From Alteribacillus bidgolensis (GTDB taxonomy: Bacteria > Bacillota > Bacilli > Bacillales > Marinococcaceae), in NCBI RefSeq assembly GCF_002886255.1, contig NZ_KZ614149.1, forward strand, positions 1,364,001 to 1,428,000: DNA of 64,000 bases. The letters run 5' to 3'. The notes beneath the pieces were generated by a model. That model worked only from the letters and a program-made list of their open reading frames with translations, searched no databases and was not told the origin of the DNA. Shown one piece after another: positions 46,136 to 55,141 of the stretch. The translations under genes and the position numbers were made by a program. The number at the start of each line of letters is the position of its first letter. Position 1 is the first letter of the stretch.

Positions 46136-46820
46136 CGTACTTTCCACCCGATAAAAGATTATTATCGGTCAATATAACGAAACATTAATTTTTTGTTAAT
46201 AAAAATCTATAAAATTATGATCTTTTACATATTTTAACGACATTTTGTAAGCAGGCATAAAGGATGATCAGGTCAGCTGCTTTCCAACTGCTTATATCTT
46301 CAAGTGGAAGCCTGTATTGATAAACTATCTTTCGGTTTAATTAGCAATTTAAATATGCAACAATGGGTATGCATTTTCGACATCATTCTGCAGCATCCCG
46401 ATTCCAACTTTCTCTTTTCATTTCAATATACTTTCACATTTACCTTTGAAAAGTCAGGATATATGAAATTAGCTTACGGAAGCTGACACCCCCTCCCCTT
46501 TCATCATAGTTCAAAACCATATATCACCGATCGTATTCGTTATTAATATAGTAGGATAGTTTCATTTTGCGCATTTTTCATAACGTTTACATTTTTTATG
46601 AGAGCGTTTGAAAACAGGATGTCCATGGGATTTTCACAATCCATCTCCTACTTTTGTATACCCTCTTATACATGATTGACGTTATAAAGTTATTAATATA
46701 GTTTAAAAATCATACATCAACTGTAGATTGACCACTCTTACTGAATTTTTTCATTCTGTTTTGTTTTTGCTTTTTAAAAAAGCTACTTTCCATTGGTTCT
46801 TTAGTGAAAGGGGCGGATTC
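46136..46820. other. long upstream region of the sensor kinase, no gene
   Basis: A 60-codon frame at 46304 has no ribosome-binding site and poor composition. Around 46597 the sequence TGAGAGCGTTTGAA matches 11 or so of 14 positions of a CcpA cre site, so catabolite control of the downstream kinase operon is possible but weakly supported. An A/T-rich stretch before 46800 probably holds the promoter. Confidence 0.35.
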
Positions 46821-48581
46821 ATGAAAAGCATCCAAAGACGCCTATTGATCATGCTGCTTATTTTTATTATCTTTCCGTACTTTTTATCCGTGTTTTTTAT
46901 ATATGGATATACAAAAAGTAGTGTGGAATCTCATGAGCTCGAAAACAGCCAGGTAGAGCTTCAACAGAACTCCGAAGAGCTCGAGCAATACTTTGATGAG
47001 ATGATTCATCTACCATATATCTTGTATCGTGATCCTGAATTTTTTCGAATTCTTCATAATGAGGCAAACGATACGAGTTACATAGAAAAAAGCTTAGTAA
47101 ACTATTATCTAATGCGAAACGAAATCCGCCAAGTACAACTGTTTATAGATAAGGATAACGAATCGTTTACGGTCTATAATGCGATGGTGAGCGCTCGTAA
47201 ATCTAAACCCGATTTTCTAAAGCAAGATTTTATTAAGCAACTTTCCAATTCTAACTTGAAGTTCATTATGGAACCGCCGCACCGTATTGAAAATTACAAC
47301 AATGCAGCAATCGTTCCCCAGTCGGATGATACCATGGTAATGACTTTTCATCACAAAATAGTAGATGTACTCTCTAATGAATTTCTCGGAATTCTCTCAA
47401 TGGACGTAGACATGGATTCCTATGCCCGAATATGTAACACCCTGATCGAAAAAGATGAAGAATCCGTGCTGCTTTTAAATGAGAATAATCAGGTCATGTA
47501 TGCAAGTAATCAACAACTTATTGGTGAGCCTGTTCCTTCCGAATTGCAACGGCAGATTAGCGCAGAAGACAATGACACAGAAGATATTATTTTATCCAAC
47601 ACCTTATCAGGACCTCTAGATCAATGGAAATTAGTGAAGATAACTCCGAGTCATGTTTTATTCAGCGATGTGAGAAATACTGCTTATACATTTATTTTTG
47701 TTGGGATAGGAATCGGATTATTAGGAGTAATTATGATTAGTATGATTACGTACAAGATCACACATCCTATTAAACTTCTTACACGAAAAGTACGGAACAT
47801 TGAAGGGGGAAATATGGATGTACCCTTTGATGACTCGAGGCAAGACGAAATTGGGTATTTGGAAAAACATATTAAGGAAATGATGGATCGAATCAACCTT
47901 CATATTAATCGAGAATATAAATTAGAAATTGAAAATAAAGAAAATAAATTCAGAGCATTAAAATCACAAGTCAATCCTCATTTTTTATTTAATGCCTTGC
48001 AATCAATAGGTGCCGTTGCCTTAAGGTCTAATGCTTTAAACGTCTACCAATTAGTGACATCTTTATCTAAAATGATGCGCTACTCCATTAAGGCAAACCA
48101 ATGGGTGCAGGTGCGAGAGGAAGTGAATTATATAGAAGCCTTCCTCACCCTTCAAATGGAGCGTTTTCGAAACAATGTAAACTATTCTCTTAATATAAGT
48201 GATGCGATTCTTCATATGACCATTCCTAGTATGATCCTTCAGCCGCTTGTAGAAAACTTTTTTAAACACTGTTATGAAGAAGGTTTTTTCGATGCTCAAT
48301 TAAAGATTTATGAAGAAATAAAGGATGGATACTTACATCTCGTAGTAGAAAACGACGGTGCTAGCCTACCTGGTAAGAAGCTTCAAACATTAAGAGATAA
48401 TATCTATACATCCCCTTATGAAAGTGATTATTTCCATGAGCATATCGGCTTAAAAAATATTCATGATCGTCTCGTTCTTAATTATGGACCAAGCGCCGGC
48501 TTAGAAATCGATACAAATCATGGGGAAGGCTTTATCGTTACCATCGTTCTTCCGATAGAATCGACACTTGCTAATAAATGA
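46821..48581 (+). CDS. YesM-family sensor histidine kinase
   Basis: The start at 46821 follows AAAGGGGCGG; the longer frame from 46728 includes upstream non-coding-like sequence. The 586-aa protein has membrane helices at about 10-30 and 290-312, with an extracellular sensor domain between and a HAMP region after. The His box is SQVNPHFLFNALQSI, the N-box LQPLVENFFKH and the G-box HIGLKNIHDRL, so it is a complete kinase. It is followed by its response regulator with a 29-base gap and then by an orphan sugar-binding lipoprotein. Such trios act as three-component systems in which the lipoprotein presents the sugar to the kinase. Confidence 0.88.
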   Translation: MKSIQRRLLIMLLIFIIFPYFLSVFFIYGYTKSSVESHELENSQVELQQNSEELEQYFDEMIHLPYILYRDPEFFRILHNEANDTSYIEKSLVNYYLMRNEIRQVQLFIDKDNESFTVYNAMVSARKSKPDFLKQDFIKQLSNSNLKFIMEPPHRIENYNNAAIVPQSDDTMVMTFHHKIVDVLSNEFLGILSMDVDMDSYARICNTLIEKDEESVLLLNENNQVMYASNQQLIGEPVPSELQRQISAEDNDTEDIILSNTLSGPLDQWKLVKITPSHVLFSDVRNTAYTFIFVGIGIGLLGVIMISMITYKITHPIKLLTRKVRNIEGGNMDVPFDDSRQDEIGYLEKHIKEMMDRINLHINREYKLEIENKENKFRALKSQVNPHFLFNALQSIGAVALRSNALNVYQLVTSLSKMMRYSIKANQWVQVREEVNYIEAFLTLQMERFRNNVNYSLNISDAILHMTIPSMILQPLVENFFKHCYEEGFFDAQLKIYEEIKDGYLHLVVENDGASLPGKKLQTLRDNIYTSPYESDYFHEHIGLKNIHDRLVLNYGPSAGLEIDTNHGEGFIVTIVLPIESTLANK

Positions 48582-48609
48582 GCTTATTTTATGTGAGGAG
48601 GAAATCGTT

Positions 48610-49782
48610 TTGAAAGCCTTAATTGCCGATGACGAAATCAATGTACGTGAAGTCATGCGCTATTTGGGACACTGGCAAAAACACGGAATTACAAAGATAT
48701 TAGAAGCAAGTAACGGCGAAGAGGCCAAGAAGCTCATAGAGAATGAAAGTCCTGAACTTATTTTCACAGATATAAAAATGCCTAAAATGAGTGGGTTGGA
48801 AGTCTTAGAGTGGTTAGATGCCATTTCATATTCCGGTAAAGTGATATTCATTACGGGCTATGACGACTACTCGTTTATGCGTAAGGCAATTAAATACAGA
48901 AGCTTCGATTATTTATTAAAACCAATTGAAGAGGATCCATTTAATATTACTTTGTCAGAAGCCGTGGAATCCTGGAAAAACGAAGTGGAGTCCCGTATTC
49001 ACAAAAACACAATCGATAAAAACTTTAAAAAATTGCACATGAATCATTTGATTACAGCAGCTTGTATGGGTGAGGCTTTTGAATCAAATGATATTCTCCC
49101 CTATCTTCCAACTGCTGATCAATATGAAATGACTTTAATCTCTTTTTATCAAATGCATCATCCTGAACCATACATAGAAGAATTGTCAAACAAACTTGTT
49201 GAACGAGAACTAGGAAATGCATTTTCTCTTCAGAACGATCGCAATTTTTGTCTTATCATTACCTTGCCTGATGAATGGTTAACCGTTGAAGAATGGATTC
49301 ATCATCAATTTGATATTCCTGTTCGTTTTGTAAATGGAAAGCCGTTAACATCGTTAAAAGAGATGCCACATGCTTTTCGATCTTTACAAAATGCAATGAA
49401 TAACCATCACTACCGAGCCATTCACAGACTGGATGATTTGGATGGCACCCGGCGTATGAAAGACATAGTATCCTATGTCAAAACGTATTATACGGAAGAT
49501 ATAAGTCTCGAAAAGCTATCAAATCTTTTCTTTTTTAGTCGCGAACACATCTCAAGAAAGTTTAAACAAGAAACAGGGATGCCCCTCTCCAAATACATCA
49601 CGAAGCTAAGAACAGACCAAGCAAAAAACTGGTTAATAGAAACAGAAGAAACGATCTACTCGATCTCCTTAATGCTTGGTTATCAAGATGAAAAATATTT
49701 TTCCAAATTATTTAAAAAAATAGTAGGTCAGACACCTTTTGAGTTTAGAAATAAAAACAAGCCGAAAGCTGCGAGCAGATAA
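48610..49782 (+). CDS. YesN-family response regulator with AraC DNA-binding domain
   Basis: The start is a TTG at 48610, set by GAGGAGG eight bases upstream; the longer frame overlaps the kinase gene. The 390-aa protein has a receiver domain (DD at 7-8, phosphoacceptor Asp54 in FTDIKMP, Lys in LLKPIEE). A middle region of about 150 residues follows, then a C-terminal AraC domain (EDISLEKLSNLFFFSREHISRKF and the family end GQTPFEFR). It should be activated by the neighbouring kinase and switch on the binding-protein and levansucrase genes. Confidence 0.88.
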   Translation: MKALIADDEINVREVMRYLGHWQKHGITKILEASNGEEAKKLIENESPELIFTDIKMPKMSGLEVLEWLDAISYSGKVIFITGYDDYSFMRKAIKYRSFDYLLKPIEEDPFNITLSEAVESWKNEVESRIHKNTIDKNFKKLHMNHLITAACMGEAFESNDILPYLPTADQYEMTLISFYQMHHPEPYIEELSNKLVERELGNAFSLQNDRNFCLIITLPDEWLTVEEWIHHQFDIPVRFVNGKPLTSLKEMPHAFRSLQNAMNNHHYRAIHRLDDLDGTRRMKDIVSYVKTYYTEDISLEKLSNLFFFSREHISRKFKQETGMPLSKYITKLRTDQAKNWLIETEETIYSISLMLGYQDEKYFSKLFKKIVGQTPFEFRNKNKPKAASR

Positions 49783-49812
49783 CTGCTTCTCGCATTTTTC
49801 AGGGGTGACGGT

Positions 49813-51075
49813 ATGACAAAACAAATATTACACCTGTGTTTAATCGTTAGTTTATCTCTATCCGGATGTCAAACAAAACCCGTGAGCGAAGAAACTCAAG
49901 TAAAACTAGACGAACTAACATTGAACATCAGGAATCCGAAAATTGAAATTGCCTCTCAATTTGAACAAATGGTCCATGCTTATGAAAAAGAAAATCCAAA
50001 CGTACATATTGAGGTTCATACAGTAGGCGGGGCAATGGATGATTTTTCTGACCTTAAAGCCAAGATAGCAGCTGGCAAGGGGCCTGATATTTTTACAAAC
50101 CCGGGGTACGAGAACGCTAAAATATGGAAGGACTATCTAGAGGATCTTTCCAACCAACCATGGGTCGATAAAGCTTATAAAAAGGCGTTATCCCCAATGA
50201 CGTTTGATGACAAATTATACGGTATGCCGATGAACATGGAAGGATACGGATTTATTTATAATAAGGATCTATTCCATCAAGCAGGAATAGATGATCTGCC
50301 TAGCACGCTGACTGAATTAAAAAAAGCGGCAGAAAAGTTACAAGAAGCAGGGATTACTCCTTTTGCCACGGGATATTATGAAAAATGGAAACTAGGGGAT
50401 CACCTTATGAATATTGCTTTTGCCCAACAAAGAAACCCAAAAACTTATATAAAAAGCTTAAATAATGGGACAGAAACCATTACGAACAACCAAAAGTTTA
50501 AAGATCTAATCAACCTATTGGATATCACACTCGAATATGGAAGTGATAAGCCACTGGCAACGGATTACAACATGGAAATGAATGTTTTTGCATCAGGAAA
50601 AGCAGCGATTATCTTACAAGGGAACTGGGTACAGCCGTTCATTGACCAACGATCTCCCCATATGAATATTGGAATGCTGCCCATCCCGATTAACGACCAG
50701 CCTAATAATGAAGCCTTAATCGTCAACACACCGAATTATTGGGTGGTCAATAAACAATCAACCCCAGAAAAGAAGAAAGAAGCGAAAAAATTTTTAAACT
50801 GGATGGTTGCGTCGGAAAAAGGTCAACTGTTTATGACAGAGCGATTTAAATTTATCCCTGCTTTTCATCATATCCAATCTGATAAATCAGGACCGCTTGC
50901 TGAGGAAACCATTCAGTATTATAAAAGAGGAAAAACGATGTCCTCAAACTGGTTCGGTTTTCCTGTTGGCGTTAGGGAAGAGTTCGGATCTGTAACACAG
51001 CAATATATAAAAAAACAGCTAAATCGTGATCAATTGCTGCAGGAGTATCAAAAGTCTTGGGAGAATGCTCAATAA
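49813..51075 (+). CDS. extracellular sugar-binding lipoprotein (ABC family 1) without permeases
   Basis: This 420-aa protein has a lipoprotein signal (LSLSGC, lipid-bearing Cys19) and the family 1 fold: IEVHTVGG, GKGPDIFTNPG, YGMPMNMEGYGFIYNKD and QGNWVQPF. Family 1 proteins bind mono- and oligosaccharides. No ABC permease or ATPase is in the neighbourhood. The gene lies 30 bases after the response regulator and 190 before levansucrase. A sensing rather than transport role, presenting a fructan or sucrose-type ligand to the YesM-like kinase, is therefore likely. This is inference from gene order. Confidence 0.82.
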   Translation: MTKQILHLCLIVSLSLSGCQTKPVSEETQVKLDELTLNIRNPKIEIASQFEQMVHAYEKENPNVHIEVHTVGGAMDDFSDLKAKIAAGKGPDIFTNPGYENAKIWKDYLEDLSNQPWVDKAYKKALSPMTFDDKLYGMPMNMEGYGFIYNKDLFHQAGIDDLPSTLTELKKAAEKLQEAGITPFATGYYEKWKLGDHLMNIAFAQQRNPKTYIKSLNNGTETITNNQKFKDLINLLDITLEYGSDKPLATDYNMEMNVFASGKAAIILQGNWVQPFIDQRSPHMNIGMLPIPINDQPNNEALIVNTPNYWVVNKQSTPEKKKEAKKFLNWMVASEKGQLFMTERFKFIPAFHHIQSDKSGPLAEETIQYYKRGKTMSSNWFGFPVGVREEFGSVTQQYIKKQLNRDQLLQEYQKSWENAQ

Positions 51076-51140
51076 AATGGGCCATTCCTCAGGATTTTTT
51101 TGCCCCTCCCTCCTCTTTAGAAATCTGGTCAAACGTCTAT

Positions 51141-51238
51141 ATCAATACAAGACTAAATTCACATCAATATACTCCATATCCAAAAAACCCATGACTCTCC
51201 TATAATTTTAATTGTGAAGGGGGACGGACATTACGTCC
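51141..51238 (+). promoter_or_regulatory. levansucrase promoter region with direct repeats and a leader hairpin
   Basis: A TATAAT box lies at 51201-51206 with no recognisable -35 box, as in activator-dependent promoters. Upstream, ATCAATA occurs at 51141-51147 and again at 51163-51169, exactly 22 bases (two helical turns) apart, a good layout for an AraC-type regulator such as the YesN-like protein. In the leader, GGACG (51222-51226) pairs with CGTCC (51234-51238). No SacY-type antiterminator site was seen. Confidence 0.5.
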
Positions 51239-51264
51239 TTTAAAAAATGATAGGAGGAATTACG

Positions 51265-52737
51265 ATGAACTTAAAAAGTCTCGCCAAACGAGCAACTGTA
51301 GTCACGCTTAGTACAGCCATTTTGGCAGGGGGTGATGCTTTAGTTACGAATGCGGCTCCCAAAGATTCCAAGGACCACAAGGAAGATTACGGATTCTCCC
51401 ACATTACACGCTCAGATATGAAAAATATGATTGATCAACATGGTGACCCAGACTTTACGGTACCTTCATTTGATGCATCCACGATTGAAAATATCCCTTC
51501 GGCGAAAAAAATCAACGAAGAAGGCAGCGAAATCGATATGGATGTGTGGGATACTTGGCCGCTGCAAAACGCTGATGGCACAGTAGCTGAATATAATGGC
51601 TACCATATTCTTTTCGGATTAGCCGGAGACCCTAAAAACGCCAATGACACATTTATTTATATGTTCTATAAAAAAGCCGGCGAAACATCGATCGATGCTT
51701 GGAAAAATGCTGGAAGAGTATTTGACGATGAGGATAAATATATACCAGACGATCCTTATTTGAAAGATCAATCAGAAGAATGGTCCGGTTCTGCAACCTT
51801 TACGTCAGATGGAGAAGTTCGCTTATTCTATACGAACCGAACGGAATTTAATCTAGATAAAGAACTTTACGGGAAACAAACATTAACAACCGCACAAGTT
51901 AACGTATCCGAGCCAGAAGCTGGCACACTACAAGTAGATGGCGTAGAAGATCATAAGTCTATCTTTGAAGGCGGAGACGGATCTATCTATCAAAACGTTA
52001 ATCAAGCTTTTGGGGGCGAAGAGATAAACTTTAATGAAAACCACACCCTTAGAGACCCTCACTATGTAGAAGAAAACGGACGTAAATACCTTGTGTTTGA
52101 AGCAAATACAGGAACAGAAACAGGTTACCAAGGCGAAGAATCCCTATACAACAGAGCTTATTATAGTAACAGCAATAAATTCTTCCAGGATGAAAAAGAA
52201 AATCTCCTAGAAAGCCCTCAAAAAGAATTTGCTGAACTAGCGAATGGCGCCATCGGCATCATTGAAATCAATGACGACTATACGCTTAAAAACGTGATGA
52301 AACCATTGGTTGCATCAAACACGGTAACAGATGAAATTGAACGTCCGAACATTTTCAAAAAGGACGGAAAATGGTATTTATTCACAAGCGCTCGCGGATC
52401 CAAAATGACCATTGACGGCATTGATAATGAAGACATTTATATGTTAGGTTACGTATCAAATTCTTTAACTGGCCCATACAAGCCTATGAACAAAACAGGC
52501 ATTGTACTGCACCAAGACCTTGACCCTCATGATGTAACTTGGAACTACGCACACTATGCTATCCCTCAAGAAAACAGTGATGATGTCGTTATAACAAGTT
52601 ATATGACAAACAGAGGATATTTTGAAGATGATAAATCTACCTTCTCTCCAAGCTTTAAACTCGACCTTAAAGGAAAAAAATCTTCTGTAGTGGAAGACAG
52701 CATTCTGGAACAAGGACAAATTACAGTCGACGAATAA
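51265..52737 (+). CDS. sacB: levansucrase (GH68)
   Basis: The ATG at 51265 follows ATAGGAGG; the longer frame runs through it. The 490-aa protein has a signal peptide (to about residue 31, NAAPKDS). It has the GH68 catalytic residues Asp96 in WDTWPLQ, Asp264 in LRDPHY and Glu359 in EIERPN, plus WSGSATF. It is secreted and makes levan from sucrose, releasing glucose. It is followed by a levanase gene as in B. subtilis. No sacX/sacY or RAT-type leader is nearby; the upstream three-component trio is the probable regulator. Confidence 0.95.
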   Translation: MNLKSLAKRATVVTLSTAILAGGDALVTNAAPKDSKDHKEDYGFSHITRSDMKNMIDQHGDPDFTVPSFDASTIENIPSAKKINEEGSEIDMDVWDTWPLQNADGTVAEYNGYHILFGLAGDPKNANDTFIYMFYKKAGETSIDAWKNAGRVFDDEDKYIPDDPYLKDQSEEWSGSATFTSDGEVRLFYTNRTEFNLDKELYGKQTLTTAQVNVSEPEAGTLQVDGVEDHKSIFEGGDGSIYQNVNQAFGGEEINFNENHTLRDPHYVEENGRKYLVFEANTGTETGYQGEESLYNRAYYSNSNKFFQDEKENLLESPQKEFAELANGAIGIIEINDDYTLKNVMKPLVASNTVTDEIERPNIFKKDGKWYLFTSARGSKMTIDGIDNEDIYMLGYVSNSLTGPYKPMNKTGIVLHQDLDPHDVTWNYAHYAIPQENSDDVVITSYMTNRGYFEDDKSTFSPSFKLDLKGKKSSVVEDSILEQGQITVDE

Positions 52738-52749
52738 TAAAAAGTAGAA

Positions 52750-52790
52750 TGAAAGAAAATGTCAATGATCTATTGGCATTTTCTTTTCTT
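52750..52790 (+). terminator. intrinsic terminator after sacB
   Basis: AAAATG.CAAT pairs with ATTG.CATTTT around a short loop, followed by CTTTTC. It would reduce read-through into levB. Confidence 0.65.
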
Positions 52791-52868
52791 CCTGTAAAAA
52801 AGCAAAACCAAACTTTTCTAATATCATAACAGGATACAGATTATAGAAAAAAAGAGCGGTGAATCTAT

Positions 52869-54428
52869 TTGATTAAGAGAAGATTTAATAAAAAAAAGAA
52901 ATGGTTAGCTGTTCTCCTCCTTCCTTTTTGTCTACTAACAACCTCACTATTATTCAGCGAATGGCTCGATAATAAGAAAGAAAAACCGGAAGTAGAGGAT
53001 ACATACCGCGCCGACTACCATTTTACCACACCGGATCACTGGAAAAACGATCCTCAAAAACCGATCTATCTGGATGGGGAGTATCATTACTATTATCTCT
53101 ATAATGGGGACTACCCGGATGGAAATGGAACAGAATGGCGTCATGCAACATCTACCGATTTGGTGCACTGGGAAGATGAAGGAGTATCTATTCCTAAGTA
53201 TACAAATGAAAATGGTGATTCTTGGTCGGGTTCTGTAGTCGTGGATACGAACAATACGGCAGGCTTTGGAGAAGACTCCGTCGTGGCGGTCGTAACTCAG
53301 CCTTCCGCTAACGGAGACCAAGAACAATTCCTATGGTACAGTACGGACAAAGGTCAATCGTTCACCTCTTATAGTGACGAGCCTATTATGTCTAATCCTG
53401 GAATAGAAGACTTCCGGGATCCTAAAATCATTTGGGATGAGCAAACAGATAAATGGGTTATGCTGATGGCAGAAGGTACAAAAATTGGTTTTTACGAGTC
53501 TGACAACCTAAAAGATTGGAACTATACTGGGGGATTTCAAACAGAAGACATCGGTCTGATAGAGTGTCCTGACCTTTATGTGATGCGGGCACATGATGGG
53601 ACAGTGAAATGGATCCTCGGTGCAAGCGCGAATGGCGAATCAATAGGAAAGCCAAACACCTATGCTTACTGGATTGGTGATTATAATGGAGAAGAATTTC
53701 ACACCGATCATGAGGAGCCAAAGTGGCTGGATTACGGCTTTGATTGGTATGGGGGCGTAACTTTTGAAGACGGTACAAGTGATGATAAGTTAAACCACCG
53801 CTATGCATTGGCGTGGATGAACAATTGGGATTATCCAGACAACACCCCAACTATGAGGGAAGGCTTTAATGGGCTGGATTCCATTGTACGTAAAATCGAA
53901 TTAAAAAAACAAGAGAATGATGATTACTACCTTACCTCCCAGCCGATTAAAGACTTGAATCAATTAACCCATTCGACGGATTCTTATGCCAATATCGAGG
54001 TAGATGGCATAAAAACGCTTGAAACGACAGGAACTGCTTATCAACTTGAGGCCGATATATCCTGGTCAGAGATCGAGAATGCAGGATTACGTCTACGAGA
54101 ATCAGCAGATCAAACACGCCATATCGATGTTGGCATTTTTCCAGAAGGCCGCTATTCCTACGTTAATCGAGGCTCTACAGACCAACCCGACGATAGCCAT
54201 CAACTTGTGGAAAGTAATGCTCCTTTTGATGCAAGTAAAAAGAACGTTCATTTAAAAGTTCTCGTTGATAAGACAAGTATCGAAGTGTTTATAGATGATG
54301 GGAAAACCGTTCACTCCCATCAAGTATTTCCTCCATTAGCTGATGAGGGTATCTCACTTTTTTCCGAAGGCGGGACGGCTGTATTTGAAAATATCGAAAT
54401 AAAACATTATCAATCTATTCATGAATAG
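52869..54428 (+). CDS. levB: endolevanase (GH32, LevB-type)
   Basis: This 519-aa protein begins at a TTG with a GAGCGGTG site upstream. It has a basic N-terminus, a single membrane anchor (about 12-30), then a GH32 five-bladed domain. Catalytic residues are Asp61 in HWKNDPQ, Asp184 in FRDPK and Glu232 in IECPD, followed by a C-terminal beta-sandwich. Length (B. subtilis LevB 516 aa) and its place after sacB fit the membrane-bound enzyme that cuts levan to levanbiose. It would trim or reuse the polymer made by the upstream enzyme. Confidence 0.9.
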   Translation: MIKRRFNKKKKWLAVLLLPFCLLTTSLLFSEWLDNKKEKPEVEDTYRADYHFTTPDHWKNDPQKPIYLDGEYHYYYLYNGDYPDGNGTEWRHATSTDLVHWEDEGVSIPKYTNENGDSWSGSVVVDTNNTAGFGEDSVVAVVTQPSANGDQEQFLWYSTDKGQSFTSYSDEPIMSNPGIEDFRDPKIIWDEQTDKWVMLMAEGTKIGFYESDNLKDWNYTGGFQTEDIGLIECPDLYVMRAHDGTVKWILGASANGESIGKPNTYAYWIGDYNGEEFHTDHEEPKWLDYGFDWYGGVTFEDGTSDDKLNHRYALAWMNNWDYPDNTPTMREGFNGLDSIVRKIELKKQENDDYYLTSQPIKDLNQLTHSTDSYANIEVDGIKTLETTGTAYQLEADISWSEIENAGLRLRESADQTRHIDVGIFPEGRYSYVNRGSTDQPDDSHQLVESNAPFDASKKNVHLKVLVDKTSIEVFIDDGKTVHSHQVFPPLADEGISLFSEGGTAVFENIEIKHYQSIHE

Positions 54429-54639
54429 TATCATTTGAGAATAGGTACAGCTTTTCTTGCCGAAGCTCTTTATCTTTGATTTTACAGTCATCAAGTTACG
54501 CATCAAAAATCTTCATACAAAAAAGAGCATGCTCCACAGTACAAATACCCTTCTGTACTATAGAGAATGTTTAAGGATATACCATTCCCTAAAGAAAGGG
54601 TGTAGAAAATGAATAGAATATTTTCATTTAGCTGACACA

Positions 54640-54890
54640 TATATATAAATCTTCTCGAATTGCGCTCGGAACTTGGGCTATAGCTGGCTGGATGTAAGGT
54701 GGAACGAATGAAGAACGTTCTATTCAAACCATCCATGCTGCACTTGATGAAGGAATAAATACTATCGACCGGGTTGGATCCAAACAGAAGATTAAGAAAA
54801 GGAACAGACGATTCACTTAAAAGACTGTAAACCGATTATATTGATCTTAACCAAATACATAGATATTAATAGATTCACTATCAATAATAT
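54640..54890 (+). pseudogene. aldo/keto reductase remnant
   Basis: The plus strand reads SRIALGTWAIAGWM, a stop, GGTNEERSIQTIHAALDEGIN and TIDR. Then, after a gap, it reads SLKRL, a stop, and TDYIDLNQIH. These are the N-terminal strand and the later TDYIDL.QIH strand of aldo/keto reductases. About 50 residues between are missing, two stops are in frame, and the rest of the gene is absent. Dead gene. Confidence 0.75.
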
Positions 54891-54943
54891 TGATTTTTTA
54901 CTTATAATAAGGTAAAATGCAATATGTTCATAACTCTGTAACA

Positions 54944-55118
54944 ATTATGACACGAGGCAGCGATCCTGTTTTCGGTTATAATTTTTGCATACATAATTTA
55001 AAAGATTGAACGTTGGTAAAAAGTAGCGTTCCTGCTCTATACTAACCGTCGCTTTTTTTTGGTGATCGCAGATTTCCTTGATACGATCATTACTCCAAAA
55101 GAAGGCGGCGGTTTTTTT
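54944..55118 (+). ncRNA. tandem structured leader with attenuator before the OFA transporter gene
   Basis: Two copies of an unrecognised hairpin motif are followed by an intrinsic terminator. Copy 1 (54944-54982) closes with an 8-pair stem, a single bulged A, then 3 pairs. Its apical loop holds GCAG/CTGT with a CGATC pentaloop. Copy 2 (55012-55046) has GTTGGT/ACTAAC, then GTAG/CTGC with CGTTC. The 3' strand of copy 2 (to 55046) overlaps the 5' strand of a terminator whose stem is AACCGTCGC (55044-55052) with GCGGCGGTT (55105-55113) and a T7 run. The two folds exclude each other, as in a riboswitch or protein-controlled attenuator. The transporter gene starts 24 bases later. Confidence 0.7.
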
Positions 55119-55141
55119 GAATAAAAAAGGAGTGAACAACC

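Noticed and set aside
46304..46486. 60-codon frame upstream of the kinase
   Set aside because: Poor composition, no site, no likeness to known proteins.
46597..46610. CcpA cre site
   Set aside because: TGAGAGCGTTTGAA misses key 3' positions of the consensus. Noted in the gap entry but not claimed as a site.
51076..51264. SacY-type RAT antiterminator before sacB
   Set aside because: No RAT-like palindrome overlapping a terminator was seen; only a small GGACG/CGTCC hairpin.
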